DNA of 64,000 nucleotides from Lentzea albida (GCF_900111005.1 NZ_FOFV01000029.1:1-64000); one strand, 5' to 3'; shown: positions 46,501 through 56,029, numbered from the stretch's first letter. Translations and numbers: made by a program. Notes: generated by a model not told the origin, from the letters alone.

Positions 46501-47334
46501 GCGAGGGTCGGCCTCCGCCGCATCGGCGACCTGCTCCGCACCCCGAGCACCGTCGAACCCCCGGCCGAGCCCGTCCCGGTCCCGCCCCGCCTCCGCGGCG
46601 AGGTGGAGCTCCGCAACGTCACCTTCACCTACACGGGCGCGGAAACCCCGGCCCTGGACGACGTGAGCCTCCACGTGTCCCCGGGCGAAACAGTCGCGCT
46701 GGTAGGCGAAACGGGCGCGGGCAAGTCCACCCTCGTCAAACTGGTGGCCCGCTTCTACGACGCCACCGAGGGCACGGTCCTGGTGGACGGCACGGACATC
46801 CGCACCTACGAACTCTCCCAGTACCGCCAACGCCTCGGCGTGGTCCCCCAGGAAGCCCACCTCTTCGGTGGCGACATAGCCAGCAACGTCGCCTATGGCC
46901 GCCCGGAAGCCACACAAGACGAGATCGAGAAGGCGACGGCAGCGGTAGGCGCCCTCCCCACGATCGCCACCCTCCACAACGGCTTCCGCCAACCGGTGGG
47001 CGAACGGGGCAACAACCTCTCCGCCGGCCAGCGCCAACTGGTGGCCCTGGCCAGAGCGGAACTGGTCAACCCCGACCTGTTGCTCCTCGACGAGGCCACA
47101 GCCGCCCTCGACCCGGCCACGGAATCAGCGGTCCTGGCGGCGAGCGACCACCTGACCGGCGCCAGGACCACCTTCGTCGTGGCCCACCGCCTGGCCACAG
47201 CGGCAAAAGCAGATCGAATAGTCGTCCTGGCCAACGGCCGAATAATCGAACAGGGCACCCACGCCGACCTCTTAGGGGCCAACGGCACCTATGCCCGCCT
47301 GTGGCGTCACGGCGACACCCCGGAAGCCGCCTGA
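43594..47334 (+). CDS. Fused two-unit ABC exporter (TMD-NBD-TMD-NBD)
   Basis: The 1246-residue protein joins two type IV ABC exporter halves. Half 1 has membrane helices to about 300 and Walker A GTAGSGKST near 375, signature LSGGQRQRVALARALL and Walker B ILVLDDATSAVD near 500. Half 2 has membrane helices at about 690-960 and Walker A GETGAGKST near 1039, signature LSAGQRQLVALARAEL and Walker B LLLLDEATAALD near 1164. Half 1 carries Asp where the catalytic Glu belongs, as in heterodimeric exporters with one degenerate site. A Gly-rich linker lies near 620. It resembles mycobacterial Rv0194-type multidrug exporters. GTG 43624 is an alternative start. Confidence 0.92.
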   Translation: MSDPERTVGPVTKGWIRRLAAACWQHPRLVVLSVLAAVVGVGLQAAGPLLLKTAIDDSTGGRTDRLWPLMVALVVLELLTFGSAFLRRYLGGRLALGVQHDLRLGVFSAVQRLDGAKQDELRTGQIVSRSITDLQLVQSLLMMAPLAIGTVVFALAALAAMIYLSVPLTIIAVIVLPLVAWLAGRTRLTLFPATWSAQQRAADLAQHVEETVTGVRVVKGFGQEAREVARLEKHARSLFAERMRAARLSSKPLATVTALPLLGQVAVLGLGGWLALHGQVTLGTFLAFTTYVANLVGPTRLLSSLMVSAQLARAGVERVYELIDSQPDVTDGPGEVPDGPLGVSFSGVTFGYARSEPVLKDFSISVEPGETLALVGTAGSGKSTVSLLLPRFYDVHEGSVRVGGADVRTVKLESLRGSVGVVFEEAFLFSDTVFSNIAYGRPDASREEVERAAKAAEAHDFINALPLGYDTVVGERGLTLSGGQRQRVALARALLSDPRILVLDDATSAVDNATEAAIHATLASVTAHRTTLLVAHRRSTLSLADRIAVLDAGRVVDVGTHAELMSRCALYRDLLAGPGEAIESAAPVRTGELWPKLSQEALDERLIAEAKPSAPAASSRRGGGGGGPGGGSMAALAGGPPTPELLAQVRSLPPATEVPVLHGEDPRAPDPAFRLARLLRPVRWALGGVAALVVLDALVGVGMPSLVRLGIDGGVVGGAESSLWRAVGLGVGLVVIGWLTTAGSTVFAARLGERLLYLLRVRSYAHLQRLGLDYYEREMAGRIMTRMTTDVDALSTFLQTGLVTAVISLVTVVGITAALVVTDTSLALIALSVLPVLIAATVVFQRLSSTAYAEARERVSAVNADLQENVSGLRTSQAYTRERRSAEAFAERSDAYRRTRLRAQRYIATYFPFVAMLSGVAQAVVLAVGAHRVATGSLTPGVLLAFLLYLGLFFSPIQQLSGVFDGYQQARVGLRRIGDLLRTPSTVEPPAEPVPVPPRLRGEVELRNVTFTYTGAETPALDDVSLHVSPGETVALVGETGAGKSTLVKLVARFYDATEGTVLVDGTDIRTYELSQYRQRLGVVPQEAHLFGGDIASNVAYGRPEATQDEIEKATAAVGALPTIATLHNGFRQPVGERGNNLSAGQRQLVALARAELVNPDLLLLDEATAALDPATESAVLAASDHLTGARTTFVVAHRLATAAKADRIVVLANGRIIEQGTHADLLGANGTYARLWRHGDTPEAA

Positions 47335-47464
47335 GAACAGCGGAAGGCACGGCGGCGAGCAGCGAGCTCGGCGCCGGTCCACCCGTGCCCGCCCACCGGT
47401 GCGCCAGGGGCGAGCAGCCCGGCCACAACCCGACTCCCCCGAACCGGAACCCCAGAGGAGCCCC

Positions 47465-48295
47465 ATGCCGCCCCGCCCCTCGGTCCTCTACGTCTCCGAC
47501 CTCTCCTACCAGGCCAGGGGGCGCCGCTACTGCGACGAGGACATCTACCTGACCTCACAGCTCAGACAGTCCTTCGACCTGGCCGTCTGCCACCCGCAGG
47601 ACGTCACCGCCCTGATGGCGGGCTTCGACGCGGTCGTCGTCCGCAACAGCGGCCCGGTGATCGAGTACCCCACCGCCTACGCCCGTTTCCGCGAACAGGC
47701 CGCAGCCACGAACCAGCGCGTCTACAACCCGCTGACCGGCAAGGCCGACATGGCCGGCAAGCAGTACCTGATCGACCTGACCGCCCTCGGCTACCCGGTC
47801 ATCCCGACGGCCGACCGGAACGACCTGGCCGGACTCCCCCAGGCCGACACCTACGTCGTGAAGCCCAAAGCCGGCGCCGATTCACACGGCCTGGAGTTCG
47901 TCGAAGCAGGCGATCTCCAGAACCACCTCGCGCGGAAAGCCGGAACCGAGGTCCTGGTCCAGCCGAAGATCGATTTTCGGTACGAGGTGTCGTTCTACTT
48001 CGTGGACCACGACTTCCAGTACGCGTTGAACGCGCCGGACCCGGCCCGGCGCTGGGAGCTCGCGAATTACACGCCGAGTCGCGAAGACCTGGAGTTCGCG
48101 CGGAGGTTCGTCGAGTGGAACGACCTCGGCCACGGCGTCCAGCGCGTCGACGCGTGCCGCACGCGGAGCGGTGAGCTGCTGCTCGTCGAACTGGAGGACC
48201 TGAACCCGTACCTCTCGCTGGACCGGACGAGCGACGACACCAGGGCCCGCTTCGTCGAGGCGATGACGGCCTCGATCCGCGGTTCACTGACCTGA
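47465..48295 (+). CDS. ATP-grasp-like protein, function unknown
   Basis: This 276-residue protein is reminiscent of RimK/glutathione-synthetase ATP-grasp enzymes: a pre-ATP domain (VLYVSDLSYQARGRRYCDED), then TYVVKPKAGADSHGLEFVEA (ATP-binding lysine and loop), EVLVQPKIDFRYEVSFYFVD, and LLVELEDLNPYLSLD with the metal-binding E-x-x-N. It probably ligates an amino acid or peptide, but no partner peptide gene is evident. ATG 47465 has GAGGAG upstream. It follows the exporter after 130 bp. Confidence 0.7.
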   Translation: MPPRPSVLYVSDLSYQARGRRYCDEDIYLTSQLRQSFDLAVCHPQDVTALMAGFDAVVVRNSGPVIEYPTAYARFREQAAATNQRVYNPLTGKADMAGKQYLIDLTALGYPVIPTADRNDLAGLPQADTYVVKPKAGADSHGLEFVEAGDLQNHLARKAGTEVLVQPKIDFRYEVSFYFVDHDFQYALNAPDPARRWELANYTPSREDLEFARRFVEWNDLGHGVQRVDACRTRSGELLLVELEDLNPYLSLDRTSDDTRARFVEAMTASIRGSLT

Positions 48296-48405
48296 ACAAG
48301 ATCAATCCACGAAGCGGCCTGCTTGTACCTATCGTGAACTGATCACTGCACTCGGTGCGTATGCCCGTCCAACGGCATAGCGCGCAATACCCGAAAGGAG
48401 GTGAC

Positions 48406-48462
48406 GTGGTGAGACGCACCTCAAGAATTGCTCAACTGCGGGTGACGGCAGGCCCGTCCTGA
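48406..48462 (+). CDS. Possible 18-codon leader ORF before kgd
   Basis: A frame beginning GTG GTG AGA CGC and ending with TGA at 48462 (about RRTSRIAQLRVTAGPS) is preceded by AAAGGAGGTGA, an 11-base perfect Shine-Dalgarno sequence, the strongest I noticed in the window. Its stop is 126 bp before kgd. It may be a leader peptide or the remnant of a gene; coding status is uncertain. Confidence 0.4.
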   Translation: MVRRTSRIAQLRVTAGPS

Positions 48463-48588
48463 TCGATCCTGTGACAGAGCACTCCTTGCCAGGTGCCTCC
48501 AGCGTGTGAAGGCCCTCGCTGGGGGGACTAACCTGACTACCGCATGAGTCACCACCAAGAGCGAGATGGATAGAGGCGAGCGCCAGCC

Positions 48589-51500
48589 GTGTCCAGCAGC
48601 AGTCCTGCGTCACAATTCGGGCCGAACGAGTGGCTCGTCGAGGAGATGTACGAGCAGTTCCTCGCGGACCCGTCATCCGTAGACCCGGCATGGCATGACT
48701 TCTTTGCCGACTACAAGCGTGCGGGCGGCAACGGCAGTGCCGCCACGGCCAGCGCGGGTGGCTCCACGGCCACCACGACCGCGACCGTGACGCCGCCGGC
48801 TGCCGAGAGCAAGCCCGCGCCCGCCGCCGCACCCAAGCCTGCCGCGCAGCCGCAGCCGAAGCCGGCGGCCTCGTCGCTGCCCTCCACCGGCAAGCCCGCG
48901 CCGCAGCAGGCCGCCAAGGCCAAGCCGGTCACGCAGAGCGCGCAGCCCGAGCAGAAGCAGCTGCGCGGTGCTTCCGCCGCGATCGCGAAGAACATGGAGC
49001 TGTCGCTCACCGTTCCGACCGCGACCAGCGTGCGCGCCGTGCCCGCCAAGCTGCTGGCCGACAACCGCATCGTCATCAACAACCACCTGAAGCGGACGCG
49101 CGGCGGGAAGGTCTCCTTCACGCACGTCATCGGCTACGCGGTCGTCCGGGCGCTGCAGGCGTACCCGAACATGAACCGCCACTACGCCGAGGTCGACGGC
49201 AAGCCGTTCGTCGTCACGCCGGAGCACGTGAACTTCGGCCTCGCGATCGACCTGCCCGGCAAGGACGGCAGCCGCACGCTGGTCGTCGCGTCGGTCAAGG
49301 GCTGCGAGAACATGACGTTCACGCAGTTCTGGCAGGCCTACGAGGACCTGATCCGCAAGGCCCGCGCCGGGTCGCTGACGGCAGACGACTTCTCCGGCAC
49401 CACGATCTCGCTGACCAACCCGGGCACGATCGGCACCAACCACTCGGTGCCGCGCCTGCAGGCCGGTCAGGGCGCGATCATCGGCGTCGGCGCGATGGAG
49501 TACCCCGCGCACTTCCAGGGCACCAGCGAGCAGGCGCTCACCGACATGGGCGTCAGCAAGATCATCACGCTGACCAGCACGTACGACCACCGCATCATCC
49601 AGGGTGCGGAGTCGGGCGAGTTCCTCAAGCGCGTGCACCAGCTGCTGCTCGGCGAGGACGGCTTCTACGACGAGATCTTCGCGTCGCTGCGCCTGCCCTA
49701 CGAGCCGATCCGCTGGGTCGCCGACATCCCCGAGGGCGCCGTCGACAAGACGGCCCGCGTCATCGAGCTGATCGACGCGTTCCGCACCCGCGGCCACCTG
49801 ATGGCCGACACGGACCCGCTGAACTACCGCCAGCGCTCCCACGCCGACCTGGACGTGCTGAGCCACGGCCTGACGCTGTGGGACCTGGACCGCGAGTTCC
49901 CGGTCGGCGGTTTCGCCGGCAAGGAGCGGATGAAGCTCCGCGACATCCTGGGCGTGCTGCGCAACTCGTACTGCCGCACCGTCGGCGTCGAGTACATGCA
50001 CATCCTCGAGCCTGAAGAGCGCCAGTGGATCCAGGAGCGCGTCGAGGTCCCGCACGAGAAGCCGCCGGCCACCGTGCAGAAGTACATCCTCAGCAAGCTC
50101 AACGCGGCTGAGGCGTTCGAGACGTTCCTGCAGACGAAGTACGTCGGCCAGAAGCGCTTCTCGCTCGAGGGCGGCGAGACCGTCATCCCGCTGCTCGACG
50201 CGGTGCTCGACAAGGCCGCCGAGCACGAGCTCGACGAGGTCGTCATCGGCATGCCGCACCGCGGCCGCCTGAACGTGCTCGCGAACATCGTCGGCAAGCC
50301 GATCTCGCAGATCTTCCGCGAGTTCGAGGGCAACCTCGACCCAGGCCAGGCGCACGGCTCCGGCGACGTGAAGTACCACCTCGGCGCCGAGGGCAAGTAC
50401 TTCCGCATGTTCGGCGACGGCGAGACCAAGGTGTCGCTGACCGCCAACCCGTCGCACCTCGAAGCGGTCGACCCGGTGCTCGAGGGCATCGTGCGCGCCA
50501 AGCAGGACCTGCTCGACAAGGGCGGCGACTTCTTCCCGGTGCTGCCGGTCGCCATGCACGGTGACGCGGCGTTCGCCGGTCAGGGTGTCGTCGCCGAGAC
50601 GCTGAACCTGGCGCTCGTGCGCGGTTACCGCACCGGTGGCACGGTCCACATCGTCGTGAACAACCAGGTCGGCTTCACCACCGCGCCGGAGAACTCGCGG
50701 TCCTCGAAGTACTCGACCGACGTCGCGAAGATGATCGGCTCGCCGGTCTTCCACGTGAACGGCGACGACCCCGAGGCCTGCTACTGGGTCGCGAAGCTGG
50801 CCGTCGAGTACCGCCAGGCGTTCGCCAAGGACGTCGTGATCGACATGGTGTGCTACCGCCGCCGCGGCCACAACGAGGGCGACGACCCCTCGATGACGCA
50901 GCCGGCGATGTACGACGTGATCGACCAGAAGCGCTCGGTGCGCAAGACCTACACCGAGTCCCTGATCGGCCGCGGCGACATCACGGTCGAAGAGGCCGAG
51001 AAGGCGCTGCAGGACTTCTCGAGCCAGCTGGAGCACGTCTTCAACGAGGTGCGCGAGCTCGAGAAGCACCCGGTGAAGGCCAGCCCGTCCGTCGAGGCCG
51101 AGCAGCAGATCCCGGCGAAGCTGCCCACGGGCATCAGCCGCGAGACGCTGGAGCACATCGCGGACGCCCACGTGAACCTGCCGGAGGGCTTCACGCCGCA
51201 CGCGCGCGTCAAGCCGGTGCTCGACCGCCGCGCCAAGATGGCGCGCGAGGGCGGCATCGACTGGGCGTTCGCCGAGCTGCTCGCCTTCGGTTCGCTCGCG
51301 CTGGAGGGCCGCAACGTCCGCCTGGCGGGCCAGGACTCGCGTCGTGGCACGTTCGTGCAGCGCCACGCGACCCTGATCGACCGCAAGACGGGCGACGACT
51401 ACACGCCGCTGCAGAACCTGTCGCCGGACCAGGGCAAGTTCATGGTCTACGACTCGGTGCTGTCGGAGTTCGCCGCGCTCGGCTTCGAGTACGGCTACTC

Positions 51501-52284
51501 GGTCGCGAACCCGCAGGCACTGGTCCTGTGGGAGGCGCAGTTCGGTGACTTCGTCAACGGCGCGCAGCCGATCATCGACGAGTTCATCTCGTCCGGTGAG
51601 GCGAAGTGGGGTCAGCGTTCCGACGTCGTGATCCTGCTGCCGCACGGCCACGAGGGCCAGGGCCCCGACCACACGTCGGGCCGCATCGAGCGCTGGCTCC
51701 AGCTGTGCGCCGAGGGCTCCATGACCGTCGCGGTCCCGTCGACCCCGGCGAACTACTTCCACCTGCTGCGCCGCCACGCCCTCGACGGCGTCGACCGGCC
51801 GCTCGTGGTGTTCACGCCGAAGTCGATGCTGCGTCTCAAGGCCGCCGTGTCCGGCACGGACGAGTTCATCAACGACCGCTTCCACTCGGTGATGGACGAC
51901 CCGACCATCAAGGACCCGAACGCGGTCACGAAGGTCCTGCTGTGCAGCGGCAAGATCTCCTACGAGCTGCACGCCGAGCGCGAGAAGCGCGGCGGCGGCG
52001 ACGTGGCGATCGTGCGCGTCGAGCAGCTCTACCCGGTCCCGGCCCGCAAGCTGACCGAGACCCTGGAGCGCTACCCGAACGCGAAGGACGTCCGCTGGGT
52101 CCAGGAGGAGCCGGCGAACCAGGGTGCCTGGCCGTTCTACGGCCTCGCCCTCCCGGAGCTCCTGCCGGAGCACCTGGGCACCGTCCGCCGCGTGTCGCGC
52201 CGCCCGATGGCCGCCCCGTCGGCCGGTTCGAGCAAGGTGCACGAGGTCGAGCAGCGCGAGATCATCACCCGCGCGTTCGAGTAA
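48589..52284 (+). CDS. kgd: Multifunctional 2-oxoglutarate decarboxylase/dehydrogenase (E1/E2 fusion)
   Basis: The 1231-residue enzyme has the actinobacterial Kgd/SucA layout. It starts with an E1 N-terminal helix ([19 protein letters not shown]) and an Ala/Pro linker (45-120). An E2-like acyltransferase domain follows at about 125-345 ([20 protein letters not shown], catalytic His in [12 protein letters not shown]). Then comes the thiamine-dependent E1 ([52 protein letters not shown]). It decarboxylates 2-oxoglutarate and, with the dihydrolipoyl dehydrogenase and E2p core, makes succinyl-CoA. GTG 48589 is the family start. Confidence 0.96.
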   Translation: MSSSSPASQFGPNEWLVEEMYEQFLADPSSVDPAWHDFFADYKRAGGNGSAATASAGGSTATTTATVTPPAAESKPAPAAAPKPAAQPQPKPAASSLPSTGKPAPQQAAKAKPVTQSAQPEQKQLRGASAAIAKNMELSLTVPTATSVRAVPAKLLADNRIVINNHLKRTRGGKVSFTHVIGYAVVRALQAYPNMNRHYAEVDGKPFVVTPEHVNFGLAIDLPGKDGSRTLVVASVKGCENMTFTQFWQAYEDLIRKARAGSLTADDFSGTTISLTNPGTIGTNHSVPRLQAGQGAIIGVGAMEYPAHFQGTSEQALTDMGVSKIITLTSTYDHRIIQGAESGEFLKRVHQLLLGEDGFYDEIFASLRLPYEPIRWVADIPEGAVDKTARVIELIDAFRTRGHLMADTDPLNYRQRSHADLDVLSHGLTLWDLDREFPVGGFAGKERMKLRDILGVLRNSYCRTVGVEYMHILEPEERQWIQERVEVPHEKPPATVQKYILSKLNAAEAFETFLQTKYVGQKRFSLEGGETVIPLLDAVLDKAAEHELDEVVIGMPHRGRLNVLANIVGKPISQIFREFEGNLDPGQAHGSGDVKYHLGAEGKYFRMFGDGETKVSLTANPSHLEAVDPVLEGIVRAKQDLLDKGGDFFPVLPVAMHGDAAFAGQGVVAETLNLALVRGYRTGGTVHIVVNNQVGFTTAPENSRSSKYSTDVAKMIGSPVFHVNGDDPEACYWVAKLAVEYRQAFAKDVVIDMVCYRRRGHNEGDDPSMTQPAMYDVIDQKRSVRKTYTESLIGRGDITVEEAEKALQDFSSQLEHVFNEVRELEKHPVKASPSVEAEQQIPAKLPTGISRETLEHIADAHVNLPEGFTPHARVKPVLDRRAKMAREGGIDWAFAELLAFGSLALEGRNVRLAGQDSRRGTFVQRHATLIDRKTGDDYTPLQNLSPDQGKFMVYDSVLSEFAALGFEYGYSVANPQALVLWEAQFGDFVNGAQPIIDEFISSGEAKWGQRSDVVILLPHGHEGQGPDHTSGRIERWLQLCAEGSMTVAVPSTPANYFHLLRRHALDGVDRPLVVFTPKSMLRLKAAVSGTDEFINDRFHSVMDDPTIKDPNAVTKVLLCSGKISYELHAEREKRGGGDVAIVRVEQLYPVPARKLTETLERYPNAKDVRWVQEEPANQGAWPFYGLALPELLPEHLGTVRRVSRRPMAAPSAGSSKVHEVEQREIITRAFE

Positions 52285-52301
52285 GCCGGTACCGCAACGA
52301 T

Positions 52302-52341
52302 CGAGCCGCCGGATCCCCCAGGGGTCCGGCGGCTCGTTTTT
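52302..52341 (+). terminator. Terminator after kgd
   Basis: CGAGCCGCCGGA pairs with TCCGGCGGCTCG, with a bulge near the loop, followed by five T (52337-52341). It separates kgd from the small DUF6104 gene. Confidence 0.88.
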
Positions 52342-52365
52342 CAAGCCACCACAGGAGTTCTGCGC

Positions 52366-52545
52366 ATGTACCACACCGATCGAGGCATCGAAGAGCTCGA
52401 GAAGCGGCGCGGCGAGGAGGAGGTCACCTTCGCGTGGCTCGCCGACAAGCTGCGTGAGTTCGTCGACGCCAACCCCGAGTTCGAGACGTCGATCGAGCGC
52501 TTCGCCACCTTCCTGGCGCGCGACGACGACGACTTCGAGGACTGA
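52366..52545 (+). CDS. Small DUF6104-like protein
   Basis: This 59-residue protein (start MYHTDRGIEELEKRRGEEEV, then TFAWLADKLREFVDANPEF) ends in an acidic tail DDDDFED. AGGAG lies 9 bases before the ATG. I recall homologous small proteins following kgd/sucA in many actinobacteria, annotated DUF6104. The terminator at 52302 lies between the two, so it may have its own promoter or depend on read-through. Function unknown. Confidence 0.8.
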   Translation: MYHTDRGIEELEKRRGEEEVTFAWLADKLREFVDANPEFETSIERFATFLARDDDDFED

Positions 52546-52566
52546 CCTCCCCCGCTGTTCTGACCG

Positions 52567-52621
52567 CACGCCAGGGGGCACTTCGTGCCTTGTGTGCACA
52601 CGAGAGGTCCCCGGCGTGCGA
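52567..52621. terminator. Hairpin between convergent DUF6104 and aldo/keto reductase genes
   Basis: CGCACGCC and GGCGTGCG form the outer stem, with an inner GGCAC-TTC-GTGCC hairpin. It is placed to end transcription from both sides. Confidence 0.5.
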
Positions 52622-52641
52622 CCAAGAAGGCGGGGAACGGC

Positions 52642-53634
52642 CTACCAGGCGTAGGCCTCCGGCGCGGGCTTCGACCCGTTCGGAGCCGGTGCCGGGAACA
52701 GCTCGTCGAGCTTGGCCAGCACGTCCGAGTCGAGCTTCAGCTCCGCCGCCCGCAACGAGTTGTCGAGCTGCTCGCCGGTACGCGGCCCGATGATCGGCGC
52801 GGTGACCCCGTCCTGGTGCAGCAACCAGGCGAGACCGACGTTGGCCGGGTCCTCGCCGATCTCCGCGCACAGCTTCTCGTACGCCTCGATCTGGTCGCGG
52901 CTCTTCTCCAGCGCATCGGCGGAACGCCCGGACGCGGACCGGGAAACCCCGCCCTCGCGCTGCTTGCGCAACACGCCGCCGAGCAATCCGCCGTGCAACG
53001 GCGACCACGGGATCACGCCGAGCCCGTAGTGCCTGGCGGCCGGCAGGACCTCCAGCTCGATCCACCTGGTCATCAGGTTGTAGATCGACTGCTCCGACAC
53101 CAGCCCGAGGAAGCCGCGGGTGCGCGCGGCCTCGGCGGCCTGGGCGATGTGCCAGCCTGCGAAGTTCGACGAGCCGAAGTAGATGACCTTGCCCTGCTGG
53201 CGCAGGACGGAGAAGGCCTCCCAGATCTCGTCCCACGGCGTCAGGCGGTCCACGTGGTGCATCTGGTAGAGGTCGATGTAGTCGGTCTGCAGGCGCCGCA
53301 ACGACTCGTCGCACGCGCGGCGGATGTTGAGGGCGGAGAGCTTGGTCTCGTTCGGCCAGTCACCCATGCTGCCGTAGAGCTTGGTGGCGATGACCGTCTT
53401 CTCGCGGCGCGTGCCGCCCTGGGCGAACCAGTTGCCGATGATGTTCTCGGTGACGCCCTCGCCCTTCTTCCAGCCGTAGACGTTGGCCGTGTCGAAGAAG
53501 TTCAGGCCGTGTTCGTGGGCGCGGTCCATGATCGCGTGGCTGTCGGCCTCGGAGGTCTCGGGACCGAAGTTCATCGTGCCGAGGCACAGGCGGGAGACGG
53601 ACAGGCCGCTGCGACCGAGCTGGGTGTACTCCAT
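52642..53634 (-). CDS. Aldo/keto reductase
   Basis: This 330-residue NADPH-dependent oxidoreductase has the catalytic tetrad visible as Asp and Tyr in NFFDTANVYGWKKGEG, Lys in TVIATKLYGSMG and His in YQMHHVDRLTPW. It resembles the YghZ/AKR14-like and related groups acting on aldehydes. ATG 53634 has AGGG eight bases upstream; GTG 53643 is the alternative. Substrate unknown. Confidence 0.92.
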   Translation of the reverse strand: MEYTQLGRSGLSVSRLCLGTMNFGPETSEADSHAIMDRAHEHGLNFFDTANVYGWKKGEGVTENIIGNWFAQGGTRREKTVIATKLYGSMGDWPNETKLSALNIRRACDESLRRLQTDYIDLYQMHHVDRLTPWDEIWEAFSVLRQQGKVIYFGSSNFAGWHIAQAAEAARTRGFLGLVSEQSIYNLMTRWIELEVLPAARHYGLGVIPWSPLHGGLLGGVLRKQREGGVSRSASGRSADALEKSRDQIEAYEKLCAEIGEDPANVGLAWLLHQDGVTAPIIGPRTGEQLDNSLRAAELKLDSDVLAKLDELFPAPAPNGSKPAPEAYAW

Positions 53635-53686
53635 GCCGTTCACCCTGCCCCCTAAGGACGTCGTGTGCCACGTGGAGCTGCTCCAG

Positions 53687-54571
53687 CTACTCCCACTCCC
53701 ACCTGATGCCGTACACGTGGCCTGCCATGGCCTCGTGCACGACGATGTGCGCTGAGGCTGTTGTGCCGATCCAGAGTTCTCCGGTGTCCACGGCGGGGGC
53801 GTCGGGGGCGACGCGGTAGAAGCTGTTGCAGCGCACGGGAACCGCGTCGGGGTGGAATTCCACCTCCAGCACGTGCTCCCGCAACGCGCGGACGAACGTG
53901 CGGTCGGCGGACGAGCTGTCGGCGCCGGGGTCGGCGATCATGCGCAGGTCCACCAGAGCGGTGTCGCCGGCGCGCAGCACGCGGTCGAGGATCACCTCGG
54001 CGACGATCAGCTTGTTCACCTCGTCGCGGCGCACGCGGCCGATGCGGCACGACTTCGAGGCGACGATCTCGCCCGCCGAGCGGTCCGTCTCGTCGGCGGT
54101 CTTCGAGACGAGGATCCTGTCGACGCCGTCGTCGAACGCCTCGATCACCGCGCTCGACCGCATCTCGACCTCGCGGCGGTCCGGTCCGATGATCGCCAGG
54201 TCTCGCACGGCCAGGTACTTCGCGGGCGCGGCGGTCAGCCGGTCGACCCTGGCGATGGCGCGACCCAGGTCGAGGGCGGCCTCCTGCCAGATGCCCTCCA
54301 GGGCCGCGACGCGCTCGACCCACCTGCCGCGCGGGCGCTTGTCGCCCAGCTGACCGGTCAGCGTGCCGGGCGCGAGCCGCAGGACCTCTTCCAGCACCGC
54401 GACGGCGTGCAGCGACTCCGGGCGTTCGGGACGGCTGCGGCCGCGGCGCCAGTACGACAGCGTCGACAGGCTCACCTGCACGCCGCGCGCCTCCAGGTGG
54501 TGCTGGACCCGCTCCAGGCTGAGGCCGCTCGCCTCCACGGCCCGCGTCAACGCGTCAGCGAATCCCGCCAC
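53687..54571 (-). CDS. Helix-turn-helix protein, paralogue of the gene at 56052
   Basis: This 294-residue protein starts with an XRE-like DNA-binding region (LSLERVQHHLEARGVQVSLS, then TLSYWRRGRSRPERPESL). A large uncharacterised domain ends GIRWEWE. The middle contains IIGPDRREVEMRSSAVIEAF and a beta-rich C-terminal part (HVLEVEFHPDAVPVRCNSFY). It closely matches the gene at 56052, and together they bracket the subtilase gene; the divergent promoter with the subtilase makes it a candidate regulator of that protease. Confidence 0.8.
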   Translation of the reverse strand: MAGFADALTRAVEASGLSLERVQHHLEARGVQVSLSTLSYWRRGRSRPERPESLHAVAVLEEVLRLAPGTLTGQLGDKRPRGRWVERVAALEGIWQEAALDLGRAIARVDRLTAAPAKYLAVRDLAIIGPDRREVEMRSSAVIEAFDDGVDRILVSKTADETDRSAGEIVASKSCRIGRVRRDEVNKLIVAEVILDRVLRAGDTALVDLRMIADPGADSSSADRTFVRALREHVLEVEFHPDAVPVRCNSFYRVAPDAPAVDTGELWIGTTASAHIVVHEAMAGHVYGIRWEWE

Positions 54572-54749
54572 TCCCCGATGCTACGGCCAGTGATCGAATT
54601 CGGCCCGCCCGACCACGACGAGTGCCCGAAAACGGTTTACAACACAGTTTTGACAGTATTGAGGACCGAAGTTTCGAACCTGTTATCCGAAGCACATGCC
54701 GCGTTAGTTTCTTCGTGTTCCCCAGTTCATTCCCTGCCAGGAGGAACTC

Positions 54750-55922
54750 ATGGCACTTCGGCGTCATGTCGCCATCGCGGCGGCATTGGGCATCGCTTCC
54801 ACGGCGATGTGGACGCCCACCGCGATCGCCGAGGGAGCGGTGCTGCCCGGCGCGGGCGCCCAGGCGGTCGAGGGCAGCTACATCGTGGTCCTGAAGGACG
54901 GAGCGCGCACCCCTGCCAGCGCGTTGGCGTCCCGCTACCAGGGCAACGTCAAGCACACCTACAGCAGCGCGCTGAACGGGTTCTCGGTCACCGGGATGTC
55001 CGAACGACAGGCGCGGCGACTCGCGGCCGACCCCGACGTGGAATTCGTCGAGCGGAACACGTTCGCGACGATCCAGGCCACCCAGACGAACCCGGTGTGG
55101 GGCCTCGACCGGATCGACCAGGCGAACCTCCCGCTCAGCAACTCCTACACCTACCCGAACACCGCGTCGAACGTGACGGCGTACGTTCTCGACACCGGAA
55201 TCAGGAAAACCCATTCCGAATTCGAGGGCCGCGCGACCGACGGTTACGACTTCATCGACAACGACTCCGTCGCGCAGGACTGCCAGGGCCACGGCACGCA
55301 CGTCGCCGGCACGGTCGGCGGCAGGACCTACGGCGTCGCGAAGAAGGCCAAGCTCGTCGCCGTCCGCGTGCTCGACTGCAACGGCAGCGGCCCGTGGGAC
55401 GGCATCATCCGCGGCATCGACTGGGTGACGGCCAACGGCAAGAAGCCCGCCGTCGTCAACATGAGCCTCGGTGGCAGCGGCACGAACGCCTCGCTGGAGA
55501 ACGCCGTCCGGCGCTCGATCAACGCGGGCTTCACCTACGTGCTCGCGGGCGGCAACAGCGGCCAGGACGCCTGCAACTTCACCCCGGCCCGCACGGCGGA
55601 GGCGATCACCGTGGGCGCGTCCGACCGCAACGACAGGCGGTCGATCTGGAGCGCCGGCTCGTCGAACTGGGGCAGGTGCCTCGACATCTGGGCGCCGGGC
55701 AGCGACATCGTGTCCGCGTCGCACAGCAGCGACACCGGCACGCGGTCGATGGGCGGCACGTCGATGGCCTCCCCGCACGTCGCCGGAGCGGCCGCGCTCT
55801 ACCTGAGCGCGAACCCGTCCGCGACGCCCGCCCAGGTGCGCAACGCCCTGGTCGGCGCCGCCACGCCGAACAAGCTGACCGACGTCAAGACGGGTTCTCC
55901 GAACCTGCTGCTGAAGGTCTAG
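54750..55922 (+). CDS. Secreted subtilase (S8 family, proteinase K/aqualysin-like)
   Basis: This 390-residue preproprotein has a signal peptide (1-27), an I9 inhibitor-type propeptide (about 40-110: GSYIVVLKDGARTPASAL, FVERNTFATIQ) and a mature protease. Catalytic Asp is in TAYVLDTGIR, His in CQGHGTHVAGTVGG and Ser in GGTSMASPHVAGAAALY, with the oxyanion Asn in VLAGGNSG. Short length and lack of C-terminal extensions suggest a simple extracellular scavenging protease. GGAGG precedes the ATG. The two flanking paralogous regulators may control it. Confidence 0.95.
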   Translation: MALRRHVAIAAALGIASTAMWTPTAIAEGAVLPGAGAQAVEGSYIVVLKDGARTPASALASRYQGNVKHTYSSALNGFSVTGMSERQARRLAADPDVEFVERNTFATIQATQTNPVWGLDRIDQANLPLSNSYTYPNTASNVTAYVLDTGIRKTHSEFEGRATDGYDFIDNDSVAQDCQGHGTHVAGTVGGRTYGVAKKAKLVAVRVLDCNGSGPWDGIIRGIDWVTANGKKPAVVNMSLGGSGTNASLENAVRRSINAGFTYVLAGGNSGQDACNFTPARTAEAITVGASDRNDRRSIWSAGSSNWGRCLDIWAPGSDIVSASHSSDTGTRSMGGTSMASPHVAGAAALYLSANPSATPAQVRNALVGAATPNKLTDVKTGSPNLLLKV

Positions 55923-55928
55923 GGACTT

Positions 55929-55959
55929 GCCGTCGCCGCCTCCCTGCGGCGGCGACGGC
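55929..55959 (+). terminator. Terminator of the subtilase gene
   Basis: GCCGTCGCCGCC and its perfect complement form a 12-bp stem with a 7-nt loop, six bases after the stop. There is no T-run. Confidence 0.75.
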
Positions 55960-56029
55960 CATCCTGAGCGCCCTCGATGAGCAGGCCGATTGCGGCTCGG
56001 CCGGGCACATCGATCGACTGGGGGCGCTT

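Noticed and set aside
43420-47037. A 1205-residue open frame on the minus strand opposite the ABC exporter
   Set aside because: It is antisense to a clear two-domain ABC exporter and its composition (Arg, Gln, His, Pro-rich) is that of a GC-rich shadow frame with no recognisable domain.
48673-52599. A 1308-residue minus-strand open frame opposite kgd
   Set aside because: It is a shadow of the strongly conserved kgd frame and its sequence is low-complexity Arg/Val/Asp/Leu without motifs.
54572-54749. A sigma-70-like promoter (TTGACA near 54652) for the subtilase gene
   Set aside because: A -35-like hexamer is visible but no convincing -10 at proper spacing, so I do not list it.
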